This document shows, piece by piece, positions 32,588 through 45,300 of a stretch of DNA of 64,000 bases; position 1 is the stretch's first letter, and each line of letters opens with the position of its first letter. Source of the stretch: Rostrohypoxylon terebratum (Eukaryota; Ascomycota; Sordariomycetes; Xylariales; Hypoxylaceae); NCBI GenBank assembly GCA_022497145.1, contig MU385877.1, positions 248,001-312,000 of the forward strand. The letters run 5' to 3'. A program made the translations under genes and the position numbers. The notes beneath the pieces are model-generated. The model ran no database searches. It saw only the letters and a list, made by a program, of their open reading frames with translations, and was not told where the DNA came from.

Positions 32588-35500
32588 GTAGTCATTGGTT
32601 CCCTTGACGAATACATATCCGATGGCGATGCGTATGGGATCAGTGATTTCCTGGGTTTGATCACCAATTCTCTGAAGTTACTTAAGAAAATCAAGTGGCT
32701 CGTCTTAACCAAAACTTCAGGGAGTTTTGAACAGACTTTTTTAGAAAGCGGTTTTCGACAACTGGCCCTGAGTCACGATTTGGTAGAAGGTATGAAAAAT
32801 GCTTTGCCTCCATACATAGCAGCGAAGGTAAAAGACCTGGCCAAAACAAATGATTATGACGAGGAGCTTGAAAAAGAGGTTGCTGCGAAATTAGCTTCGG
32901 CATGCCATGGCAACTACCTATGGGTAGATATTGTTTGCGCATCTCTCCGGAACGAAGAGACATGGTACGCTATTGAACACCTTGATGATGTGAGCCGAAC
33001 CAACGTCTTGGACGATAGCCTCTACAATTATTACATGTTGAGCACTTTTGAGAGGCATCCGCGCCGAGACAGAGAGTTCTGCAGGACGCTCCTTTCAACA
33101 ATGGCCCTTATGAACGACGCATTACCCATGGATGAACTTGACGCTCTAGTGTATCTGGATAAGCGAGTTAATTTGATGAGCATCATAAAGAAATGCTCTG
33201 CATTTCTAATCATGGACAATCGTCGAGTCTCGTTTGTGCATCGCTCAGCTAAGGCTTATATACGAGAACGAGTCTTAGACAATGCCCAAGTATCTGGTAT
33301 CCATTCAGAACTTGCCCAAAAATGTATGGACTACGTCTGGCAAACTCTCAAGACGAAGCGTGCAGTGAGACCTGGGCTGGCAAATAAGGAATGCCTCCCA
33401 TAGGACGATGCTATATGTTACTCCACTCTCAATTGGATTACACATATGTCCCATGCCCAAGACATTGCCAATAAAGAAAAATTGCGTGAAAAGGTCTATT
33501 GGTTCCTTCGAAATGGCTTCATTGACTGGGTGGAGGATTTGTTACTTCATGGGAGCCAACATGCTGCAACAGCCAAACTGCAAGCTTTAGATTTATGGTT
33601 ACATCAAAAGATAGTAAATTCAATGGGCTTGTATACTATGTTTGGCCTAACATAGGGGTGATGTTATTAACGTGAACAAACTGACGGCCGTATCTAGTTC
33701 CCAGAGCCAGATGTCAAAGAATCGTTGCCGGCCGCTATCAGAGATGCACACCTCTTCCTTCAACTTCTCCAGTCTACAAACACTAATAGGGATGCTCCAT
33801 TGCATAAAACTCTCTTATTCTGTCCAACTGAGAGAATTATCAAAACTATGTACATGAAGAAAGCCTTGCCCTGGATGGACCACGCTCCGACTTTTGACCG
33901 ACAATGAACCACAACTTCAGGTCATTTTACGGCCATAATGACTGGGTGAGATCATTAGCCTTCTCGCCCGACGGGAAGGTTATCGCGTCTGGTTCTGACG
34001 ATCCGAGAGTGAGTATTTGGGATGCTGAGGGGGGGAAAACGCAGCATAGATTCGAAATAGAGAGTGGGTGGGTTCAGAGCATCGCCATCTCCTGCAAAGG
34101 AATTGTTGCCGCCGGATCTGATGACAGTTCAATTACCATTTGGAATCTAGCCACGGGCCGCGAGATAAAGAGACTCCCAGACCAATCCGGAGCTGTAAAT
34201 GCACTTTGCTTCACGGATCATGGAACCAAACTAGCATCAGCTACCTAGCTCTTGGATAATAAGTATATGGAATGTCGATAACAACGTATCCGAAGTCAGC
34301 ATATCAAAGAATTGTGATATTGAATACACGCATACCATAAGAAGCATGGCCTTCGGAGGAGATAGTCGCTTATTATTAGCCACAGGTTCTGATGATGGCT
34401 GCGTCAATATCTGGGATATGAACTTCATCTCAAGCAATGACAACCCGCTGGCCAACAGCAGACCTGCGAGTGTCAGTGAAAGAAAACACATTAATCAGAG
34501 CTCGGATCCAGAAACAGGAAATGGCCCAGAAATAACCGACGAAGCACTGAAGGATCAAAGTGAATCAGATGAAACCTGTCCTAGCTCGTCTCGTCCCGCC
34601 CCGAAAACTTCCCAGTCACGCGTACCATTATACAAGCTTGTTGGCCACAATGAACCAATAAATTCTGTTGCCTTCTCACCAGACTCGACGCTTGTTGCCT
34701 CTGGATCAGATGATGGTGTTCTGTGTACCTGGCAACTGGATGTCAATAAGCCAGGAGATCAAATAGGCACGTGTTTAAATTCCGGAAGGAAAAGAATCAA
34801 TTCGGTTACCTCCTCCAATGGCGTCGATGGGTATGTTGTCGCCTCTTGCACAGAGAGAGAGATCGATATCTGGGACCCCAAGACAAATAAACGATTATCA
34901 ACGATGAAATCTTTGTCGCAAGAGCTGCTTACCGTTGCGTTCTCGCCAAGCGGGGGATACCTCGCCACTGGATCATACGATAATGGTGTATACCTTTGGT
35001 GCATCTCAGTGCGTCCTGACGAACCAGGTCCAGAGCTAGAACCAGCTGGTACGCTGGCGAAAAGTATTCAAGACCTAGCTCTAAGCCCTAACGGTCGAAC
35101 CTTAGCTGTAGCCCAATCTGACGGAGATATATATCTCTGGGACATCAAAACTGATAAGCAGCTCGATCTACACATAGACTCGCACCATATAAGAGTTGTT
35201 TTGTCCGTTTCGTTCTCACCAAAAGATGGGGCGCTGCTTCTATCATCTAGCAAAGATGGGAGCGTAGGCGTCTATGATGTCGACACGGGCAAACAACGGA
35301 ACTGGTTCCAGGGCCACACTGATTGGGTTAGGTTTTCCACATGGTCACCAGAACAAGACTACGTAGCCTCCGCTTCAGACGATGGTACGGTTTGCATCTG
35401 GAAGATAGATGGTGAGGATGCGCAGAAACCTCAGATCCTCACACACGACTCTGTATACGTTATGGGCGTTGCCTTTTCTTGCGATGGGAAGCGCATCGCT

Positions 35501-36034
35501 ACATGCGATACAAACGGAAAAACTATAGTATGGGCAATAAAAGAAGACGAGAGTTGCTGGCATCGCGTACACACCTTAGAAGGTACCCCTCCAGCCTCTT
35601 GCGTTATATTTTCTCCCGATTCGAGGAAGGTCTTAATAGGATCAGGCGAAGAGATTATAACTTGGCAAATGGATACAGACAGACAGTTGGGTGTCGTTTC
35701 TGCGGGATTCGGAGTTCGTAAGATGTGGCTCGACAAGGATTTGCCGAATTATGTCATGACACCTTATAAAGCTGTGTCACTGATCAAGACTTCCTCCGAA
35801 ACAGCTCAGACTCCTTCACGGAGTCCCTACTGGTGTAAGCGAACGGTTGTGGGCAAGAAGGTTGAGTATTGGATTATGTGGCATGACAGGAAAGTTCTCT
35901 TCATCCCAGAAAGATTCCAGCCTAGTAGTTGTGGAATTTTCGGCCACACGGTTGTCATTGGCACATGGCATGGGCGGGTCTATGTGTACCGATTTTCAGA
36001 AGTTGAACCTCCGAGTACTTTAAAGGTTCGTTAG
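32588..36034 (+). pseudogene. Disrupted NACHT-WD40 (STAND/NLR) gene, 5'-truncated
   Basis: Open coding of an NLR-type protein starts abruptly at a Walker-B-like GSLDEY. No P-loop, effector domain or start codon precedes it. Then come the NACHT C-terminal helical region (PPYIAAKVKDLAKTNDYDEE, GNYLWVDIVC, VSFVHRSAKAYI) and about a dozen WD40 repeats with AFSPDGKVIASGSDD and DGTVCIWK types, ending with a typical C-terminal segment (WIMWHDRKVLFIPERFQPSS). Breaks: an in-frame TAG at 33401-33403, removable only by an implausible 39-nt intron; a frame change at about 33905, best explained by loss of one base; and a second frame change at about 34247, best explained by loss of two bases. A genuine-looking phase-0 intron lies at 33614-33697 (GTAAAT donor, CTGAC branch). 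The WD repeats are diverged from each other. Intact relatives act in fungal self/non-self recognition. The WD40 frame 34346-36034 stays open for 562 codons. Confidence 0.8.
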
Positions 36035-37605
36035 ATATTATCTAATAATGAGGTTAAAGCCATCATGCTTATGTTTGTGGAGAATGCATATACCTTCGAA
36101 AGCTGTTGGGTAGATACGATAGTTATTTGGTGAGTCTACAAAATTGCCACACGTATTTACTCACCCATCATAAACATACAACACTCACAAAACCACAATT
36201 GGGAAGACCCCATCAGCATAAGCTCATCAGAAACCGAAAGACGAACAAGTACGATGCCAGAATATTTGCCAAGTTTCCTTTTGCTACCTTTGCTGATGCC
36301 GAATCAATGTGCCAAACTCCCTGATGCGGACTGTACGTGACTCAAACGCAAAGATTTCCCCCCTTCCCCCTTACCCAGCCTAATGCTTTACACACACACA
36401 CACACCGTAGAAACCGTGGATGACGAGAAAAAACAAAGATCATCTCAGGACGCGAAAAGATGAATAAAAACGAGCAACACCCTCCCTTTCCCCCTCTCTA
36501 CGCGTGCAAAAACACTACCTAGCCTTCTGTCATTAACCGGTCCTTTTAATTTCAGAAAATGAAAAAACACCACCATGCCGCCCTTCCCCTGAAAAACACC
36601 CTTCTCTGTAACGTGATAGGATCGGTTGAGTCAATTATCCGGCTCCAACGACACTTGGACAAATCCTAGGTGAGGGGACCTCGCTTTGAGTACCAAGAGG
36701 GAGGAGGGGCTATCGGTTTTGGTCTATGAAACTTCGATGCCAATGGAGACAGCCTGCAACTCCCCCCATTGCCGAATCGGATGTGAATCCTATCGTATAA
36801 GAATTCCGAAACAGCTTCGACCTAGTCTATCAAGTGTTCCGAGTTGTGCGAGGGCCAATGCGTCGAGACCAGCGCCTCAGTCGAGAAATAGATAGTCAGA
36901 AGTCTCGAGCGTGCCGGTCGGAGTTGTTCCTGCCAGACTGATCTTCAGGTGTCGGTCTATGCAATTGAGTTGGTGAAACAAAACTGCGGGGAGCGCATGA
37001 AGGAACGCAACTCAGGATTAGAGAGGGAAGATAAGATGATAGAGATTGCAACTTCAACCGAAAACGCAGACCACCCTATGCCCTTGTATCCGTGCCGTAC
37101 CATCCCATTACCAAAAAAATGCCATAACCTCTTTCCGTGGTTCTGTCCGGCCAAACCTTTGCAGGTATCAGTAAGAGAATAAGGCCTCTTATATATCGTT
37201 CTCGCATAGGTGCCCGTGTGTATGGTGTCGAGTAGAAAACGATGAGGATATGCCAGATAGTAGAGAAACGGTCGAAAAAAAGGTATCGTAGGTCGAGAAA
37301 AGGAGGGGAAAAAACAGGAACGCAATTAACTCCGAATAAAAAAAAAAGTTTTCCACCCCTATTTTGCCAAATCTTTGTTTCCGTGTCGTCAAAGGCCCGA
37401 ACACCCATGCTCATGCTGGATATACGCATCCCTCGCCTAACCCAACCAACCTGAACACCGATTTTTGTGCTGATTCAATCATCATAAGATTTCTCCTGCG
37501 CCTTTCCAGCATCGGCCTTCCATTTTAAAACAAGCCCGTAATAGCTTAATCATCAAAGTGTACTAGCAGGTTTCAGTTTGGGCGTATTGAGCGTAAAGCT
37601 GGTCC
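36035..37605. other. Intergenic, no gene supported
   Basis: Convergent spacer between the NACHT-WD40 relic and the minus-strand gene. It includes a (CA)n tract near 36394-36408 and A-rich runs near 37275-37350. Confidence 0.45.
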
Positions 37606-39382
37606 CTAACCCCAAACGCTCGCCTGAACTCCTAAGTTTGACTTATTTCCCCAGACACCGGAACGGCTGCCCCATCCGTTGTATCCATCAGCCGCAGCAC
37701 TAGGGGGGTTAGAGGGAGCTCCCGAAGTCGATGCACTCTGGCTCGCATCCTCACCATTACCTGAGGCCGAAAAACCGTGGCTTAAAGGCGACGGTAGAGG
37801 GGTGGTAGAGCGTTTGTTTAGCGCTGGGTTGGGTGCCTGCGAGGTTGCTGAGGGACGCGTGCCGATAGGAGCCACGGCACTTCCACCTTGAGTTGGCTTA
37901 GAGGCTCCTCCTATTCGAGGAGGGGAGCCGCCGGTAGGGGACGAGTTGCTGGTACGACTAGCCTGCTGGCCGACAGCGCTGTCAAAAATACCAATGTTAG
38001 CCGGGGGGTTCGACTGGGGACTAGCATTGCTGTTAGCACGTGATAGACCCTGCGTCTCGGCAGGTTGCGATGCGCCTTCGGGAGCATTTGGCGCGCTAGA
38101 TCGTCCAAAGTCGTAGGTCATGGGCGAAGGACCGCGGTGACCAGAAGTGCCGGTTGGCAAACCAGGAACACCAACTCCAGGTCGGCCGACGCTAGATTCA
38201 TCCGAAAAATTGCCGTCGCCGCCGAAGAGCGCGCTACGCTGGCGCGCGATCAAATCGCGGCGCTCATCTTCAGACATGCTGCCAGGACTCAGAGCGCGGT
38301 CAGGCTTGCTGCTGTAGGAAATATCACCAAGAACATCTGTTAAAGTGGAAAGTTAGCGTCAGTTTGCGCGATATGAAGATGCAATGATTTGGCGCATCGC
38401 AATATGTTGAAATAGTGTTTTTACAAGAAGTCAACAGGCATGAATAGAAATATCGCGTGCGAAATCAGGGGAGAAACATGGAACATGTTGACTCCGCTGA
38501 GTGAAATTTTTTTTGTTTTGAATTGCGACGCAAGTCTTTGTGCTATACAGAAGAGGGAGGCCTACTTCGGTTATATTGCTGTTCTTGATGATAGTTGCGA
38601 AGATCACGCTCCCGTTGAGCTGCCATCCTCCGCTTGGCCTGCATCATCTGCTCCGCCTCGTTGGAGCCGCGCGAAGGCTGGTGTCGTTGCGCAGCATAGA
38701 AATTCTGCAGGTTGGGACCAGGATGGCCGGCGCGCGGGTCGCCAAACTCCAAGGAATGTGGTCGCGGACCATGCCCAGATGCAACTCGACCATCTACATA
38801 CCAATTAGCACCTGTCTTCGCAAAAGCTCCTCCGATTTTTATTTATTTTTCCCCAAGCACCCTCAATACACCTTTCCCCTTTTCCTACCCATAGTTGTTG
38901 GAGTGAACTCACGTCGACCCTGCTGACCGTACATCTTCCCGCTCTTGATCAAGTTATCGATGGCTCGTTCAACCTCTGTTAATTTATGATGTTAGTATTG
39001 AAACGTGCTGTGAGGTTCGATCGACATGCGCAATAATCGTCCCGACCGGCGATATGACAAACTTCCTCAAAGGGATTTGGTTGCGCAATTCATTTCGCAG
39101 CGTCCGTCTTTTATAAAGTGTTTGCTCGCCGTGGAGTTACGTACCCTCAATTTGGTAGGAGAAGGCGATGGTTTCGACCTGAGGTGGGTTCGTGGAGTTG
39201 GTACCTTATTTTATCAAAGTTAATTCAAAGTGTTTTTTTGAAGGGGGTAAATTTGGCCGCTGGAATTGGCTGTCGGTCTTACCAGATCGTGCCGGTGGCG
39301 GCGGAGGGGTTTGGTGATCCCAAGTCGACTGCGATGGACCCGTGCCAGGCCATTGCGAGTCTCCGTAGTACTGCTGCGACAT
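37606..39382 (-). CDS. Conserved fungal protein of unknown function, five exons
   Basis: Predicted protein of 393 aa in exons 39382-39283, 39204-39145, 38975-38913, 38793-38566 and 38336-37606. Every junction leaves one base of a codon, and all frames join. It starts MSQQYYGDSQWPGTGPS, then has a short ordered helix region EEVERAIDNLIKSGKMYGQQ. A charged, probably helical stretch QMMQAKRRMAAQRERDLRNYHQEQQ and SMSEDERRDLIARQRSALFGG follow. After that comes ~170 residues of Ser/Pro/Gly-rich disorder, ending WGSRSGVWGNKSNLGVQASVWG. I remember similar proteins in other Pezizomycotina but know no function for them. No transmembrane segment or signal peptide is visible. The second exon acceptor (AAATAAG) is the weakest junction. 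Confidence 0.8.
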
Positions 39383-42300
39383 ATTGTCTAGTCGTATATT
39401 ACTCGGTCTAATGCCTAAATGCTATCGATTCCCTGGCTAGTCTCTTCACGACTGTATCAAAGTGTGAAGAAAACTACTGGTCCTGTAGAATATTTAGGGT
39501 CAGCCTCGTCATGACTTAAGTCTGACAGCGAATAGAATATAAAGCGGGTATGGCGACGGCGACAACGGCAGCGGTAGCGGTAGCGGCAGCGGCAGCGGCA
39601 ATATGATTGGATGGATGTGATAATTGGTGTTTTGTTTAGGAAGCGTAGTTTCGAAAATATGAAGGCATTTCTTTCTATTTGGGTCTGATATTTGTTTCTA
39701 ATATTGGTATATATTGGAATATTCAGACACCTCAATATTTTGAATTGAGTATGAACCAGACTGGATTTTAAGGTTGGCGTACGGGTTTCCAATACTAAGA
39801 TATCCGACTAGAAGAATATTGAGTTTCGGCTAGGGTTACTTTGTGGTCGTGTAGTCGCTGCCATTTCAAATTCCGAGCGCGTCGACATAAAAAAAAGCTT
39901 CGCCCTAAGAGTTGCCGTTGACGGTTGCCCGTTGCCTGTTGTCCGCGCGAGAGGGGGCGGGAAAAAAAAGGGAAAGAACATAAAAGAAAATCAAGTGGGT
40001 TAAAAAATGTCTCTGGTTTCGCGACTTACCGAAAATCTTCAGCCCAAGTATTTTTTTTTACGGCGACACCTATTTTGATCGATTTGGCGACGGAATGCTC
40101 GCCAAAGTTCTATGAAGAAGAAAAATAAGAAAACTAGAAAAAGTGAAAAAAGAAAAGACTGCACCACACGATTGCGCAGTACACACGCGACAGGGGGGTA
40201 GACAAGACGTGGATTAGAAAAAGGGAGGCGGCAACGGTAACGGGAGATGGCTACCTTCAAGTAGATAGTAGGTAGGTAATTAATAGGAGTAATAAGAGAA
40301 ATTATCGGAGGGGACAGGTTGTAAGTTGATCAACCAGACCGGGTCAGAATGGGGGAATGGGAATGATGGGATTGGGGGGGGGGTTAGGTGTACGCAGTAC
40401 ATACCCGTGGACCTGTATTATGTACATCTAGTATGGGCAAAGTAGGTAATGAATGTACATAGTATATGTTGTATTGTATTGTACATTGAACGCTAACTAC
40501 TACTACATACCATACGCTACCAAGTGTACAAATTACCTTCGAATAGTACAACCAGACTGGGGACTGGAGATACAACTGGAATCGATACTAGGGGTACTCC
40601 GTCTATAAGAGGTAGTACTTTCCTAGTGCGGTCAAGCTACTTCTACACCCCCCTATTGTTTAGTTGCCAAGGAGGTATCTCCCAAGTACAAGATGTAGGA
40701 AATCTCCGTAGGGATAAGTATCGTATCGCGCGACAGGAGGAGAAAAAGATTGAATGGAAAAGATCGCTTTCTTAGTCCCGTTGGTGTGGTCCTTTTTGAG
40801 CTCCCTGCTCCTGGTAAGACTTGGGACCTTGGGTTGGTGGACTGGCGACGATGGTGAATTTTTTAAAATGGGGCACAGATTAGGTAGTATTCAACTGACC
40901 GAATCGTGGTTGGCTTTCGATTTTTTTTTTCTTTCAAGACGCTGTTTTTTTGGTCTTGTAAGGTAATTGTCTGTTCCCTGTAGGGAAATTCTCCAGCAAG
41001 GGCCTATCCTGATGAGGTAAGGTGGTTGAAGATAGTACTATGTACATATGTGGGACAGCTTGGACAACGTGAAGATGCGTGTGGAGAAGAAAAAAGGGAC
41101 CTGCCTGCCTACCTAGAGTTTCAACATATTGTACATGTGCTTGCTTGAATGTTCAATGTTCAATGTTCCTCTAAGCTTCAGCTTGACCTGAATCAGCGGA
41201 GGCAGTTTGCATGCGTATTAAGCTTCTATTTAAGATTATGACCTAAGTTTGAGCGACAGTCCTGTCATAAATTACCTAGGTCCTACCTACCTGCCTAACT
41301 ATCTAGTACCTACCTTGATAGGTAAGAACGTTCAGGGCTATATAAATTTAATGCGGAACACTAAACATTTCATCCTTATAGGAATTAACTTTGATGTTTT
41401 GACTTGATACATGAATGCAATACATATTACCTACCTACCTAATAGTAGGCAGGGACCTAACTATTATGTATTGTACAATTGTGCTTGTCTGTTTGCGGCT
41501 GCTCTAACCGCTATCAGATCACAGTTGCATTGTCTTTGACATTGAAAGGGTTAATCTCACGCTTGATATGGAGATTGTGATTATCATAGGACTTTACAGA
41601 ACTTCAGTCAATATTTTGTTTATTTCCTGAACACCTGGATTGGTTGAAATCTGTTCAGATATAAGTGGTCTGTGCGACTAAAACTATGGGTTGGTGGTCA
41701 ATATGTGTTGGCAGATATCCATGAGGCACTCAATCCATCAATGAATGAATGAATAAAATGAATGTTGATTTCCTATCACGGTTTTACCTAATAGGTCTAG
41801 GTAAGTCTTGTCTTTTAAAGCCTCGCTAGATAATATTCAAGAGGATAGTGAGATTGAACCTTGAAGAAAGATAGGTAGTGACTAGTCTCTTATTATTAGT
41901 AGTACGTACCTACTTATTCACACGATTGATCATTGATGGAACGGTCAAAGCTGAGAAGTAACGGTGGAGGTACAAAGAGGTGCAGGGTTATGCCTGTTAG
42001 TAATCAACGGGAGCCAGGATCTAATATGGATCAATAAGCACACAAGTTGGAAAGATGGATGGATGGAATGTCTCGACTCTCCAGGGTGTTTCTGGGTGTC
42101 TACTTCTTTCAAGTTTCCATTAATACAGGGCACTTACCTAGGTAGTAACGGTACAGGTATTCGTAGGTACACTGGTACAGCCTGGAGGTAGTTAGAGGTA
42201 GTACATTGCTATGTACATCCATGGATACATATAGTACTTAGGTACATGTATTGTGCCTTGCCAACGTTTTTTTTTTCCTTCTCTCTTTACACTCGTCACC

Positions 42301-45300
42301 TTGCAGATATTTTACATCAACCGAATCCACCATCATCCAATGTCCCCTTATAAGGCCATCATACTAATAATTAAGTAAGCTACCGATTTAGTATAACGCT
42401 CCGCACGTTACTACTATGTTGTCGCCACTTACCTCAGATATAATAAATCGCAAACCATCCACCCGCTTCCCCCCCTCTCTTATACCTCATACTTCATACA
42501 AGAGAAGAAGAGGCTCAAAACTGGAGATGAGATCGAAGACCAAGACTAACCAACCCTAGAGCCTAGGTAATAACATCATATAAGACTTAAAAAAGGCTGA
42601 AAGCACAGATCATAAAGTTAACAAAGTTAAAAGACGGAGTTTATTGCCGTCTGAACCGTTGTCTCCTTTCACCTGGCACACCATGTCACTTCGTTTGATT
42701 ACCACGACCCCCACCGCCGCCCACCAGTTCTCTCTAGCTCCCTCCACATAGGCTCAGGTTAGGTAAGGTCGAAGAGAGCAAGGAGGTAGGGATTCTGAAT
42801 CTTGTCATCTTCTTATGGAAGCCTCCCGTCTTGTCTCGGGTCGCACCTTGGACCCTGCGACCCGTTGAAACTTGCGGCTCCAGGTGCGTTTCAAGCTTCA
42901 AATCACCGTCAAAAATCCTTACTACGTTCTCTTAAGAAGCACGAACCTCGTCTCGACTTGACCGCTTTACACACATGCATGTCTTGTCTATTCCGCCCAT
43001 GGATAGGCCGATATTATAACTAACACGTACTCGCGTATTATCGCCACGATTATTGGCAGATATCGAATTAGTACTATTAGTGTCCCTTGAAATTTATCGA
43101 GGCCTTATTATTCATACCTACGAATACTACTACGTATTTTGATTGCTGACTTCCTTGTAGCTTTACTTTTTTTTATGTGATTTTTGAAGCCTTAGATTTC
43201 TATCACATTTGGATTTCGATACACCCTCATCGTACCTCGCATGGAAAAGACCCGGGAAGAGCTCCGGCGTAAAAAGAATATTCGATTCTACCCCTGCGCC
43301 ATTCGCTGTTGTTACACGTGGTAGAAGTCGTCTCGTAATATTGTCCCGCCTTGGATGATGAGTCTCCGTATGGTGCAAGGGTGTCCAAAAATACCCTCCT
43401 CACGGCGCGGATTACCGCCAGTTGATACCGGCGTAGAAACGTTGCACAACCGCCAAAGCCCGCGAGTCTGCACATACACGTATGTAAAAGCCAATGGTCA
43501 TGAGGACCGGCTTTGTTGGGATTGATACATACCTAGGTACAGAAGGTATCAACATATTACTTCGGATTCCTCGTTTGGTATCTCGGATTCGACAATCTTT
43601 AAATACCAATATAATAAAAACCCTCTTGTGCGGCAAGCCGAGCTAGGAGAACCATGCCTCAATTTCCGTTCGGTTCAACGTTTCCGAGGCAAGGTAAATT
43701 TTCCCGAGTTCGAATCTGGCCCTACGGCGCCCCAAATCTCGCGCATGCAGATAGAGGTATGCCCCTTGCTCAAAACCCAGGTAGCCTCACGGATGAGATC
43801 AACATCCCGGCAAAAACAGTAAGCGATAATCTGCTTCAATTACCTAAAAGTACATGTACATGGGAAAGCAGAACAGGTGTATTAAATTAATATAATATAT
43901 CTACCTAGGTATGTATAGGTATACCTAGAATGCCGTTTGACCTAACCTTGACCCTTTCACAAATTAGCTAAACGATGCTTTTTTTCGCAGCAGCATATTA
44001 GTTCACCAAATAAAGACCGGGTTACCATCGCTAGTCTCTCACCGTTATCTTGCTGTGAGGCAAGACACGACAACACACCATCAACGACTTTTCTGCAGTA
44101 GATATGTGGGAAGCATGAGCGCTGATCCTAGAGGAGCCAACATTCTACATACTACTACTATAGTACGTGGGCTTGGCATCTCGCAGCTTTCGAACAGGGA
44201 TTCCTAGGTACCTATGCATAAGTGACAGTTCAGGTCAACTAATAGCAAAAACCACCCACTATCTAGCTTCACGTGGAGAACCGACATCAAATATTCCACC
44301 CAGAGAAACGGTTCATCAGTGTAACGACTACCAGAGAGAAAGAGAGAGAGAGCACAATGCATTCATTCCATATAGGTAGGAACTAGCAGAGCATAGTGTA
44401 ACAATTCGTCATGGCCGAATCCCGAGGGTCTGGATAGCCTAGGTTGTATACTAAACAGATTTGCCATCCATATCGCTGGATTATTCTAGATTCTGGTTTC
44501 CCCAACCTGTCCGTTCGTTCTGCGTTCTGCATACTTGGGTCTCTGGTGCATTATCGAGATATCTTAGTTGAGGCTTGCTCATAAGTAGTGAGGACTCAGG
44601 AATCGTGCGTCCTTGATTTAGAGCGCCAGACTATCAATGTTCCGCGGGCAAATAGTACATATTTCAACAATTTTGAGAGACTCTGGTTTGTCCGTCTCCT
44701 TCCTAAGTATCTTATTAATCCGCTAAGCGCTATTAGCGACGATTAAATTCGGGGTGCTTTCTAGAAGCTAGCTTGTTCAGTGGCTCCAAATACCCGAGGC
44801 TACCAAATTGTGGGATGGTTCGTCGATTCGACCACTTGAATAGCATTCTCACTGTCATCAATTCATGAATGGCCTGATCAGATTACAATTTACAAGGTTC
44901 TTACACAGTACATTCGAAAGTCAAGGTGACCAGAGTCCAAACAGCCAGAGAAGAGGGTCTCTTCGGCGAGTTGATGGAAAGGGCCTGACCGTCCTTTTCC
45001 CCATGAGCTTCCTGAATTGGCAATCTGCTCCTTTCGGTTCAATGGCGCTCACAATTCTTGGACCTCCACAACCCCATACCGCTTATCCTAGCACCCCTGA
45101 GGATAGTCGACCTGAATCGCGATTCCAAATACCACACTACAATAACTGAAAACCCGATGTTCAGGGCATCGCCAATACCAATGCCTATCACTTCCTGACA
45201 GTGCTTAAATTCAGGCGCTCTTTAAAGACCCAGCAAACCCCTTCCCATGGACTCGGTCTATTGTTAAATCTGCGGCGGTAGGTGGAAGGTTTTATCTTGA

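Noticed and set aside
33614..33697. Stop codons around 33653-33695 taken as further breaks in the NACHT-WD40 relic
   Set aside because: A GTAAAT donor, CTGAC branch and CTAG acceptor keep the frame, so this is a likely intron and not counted as damage.
43654..43890. 78-codon frame beginning at an ATG in the gene desert
   Set aside because: Balanced composition, but no motif and a competing overlapping frame.
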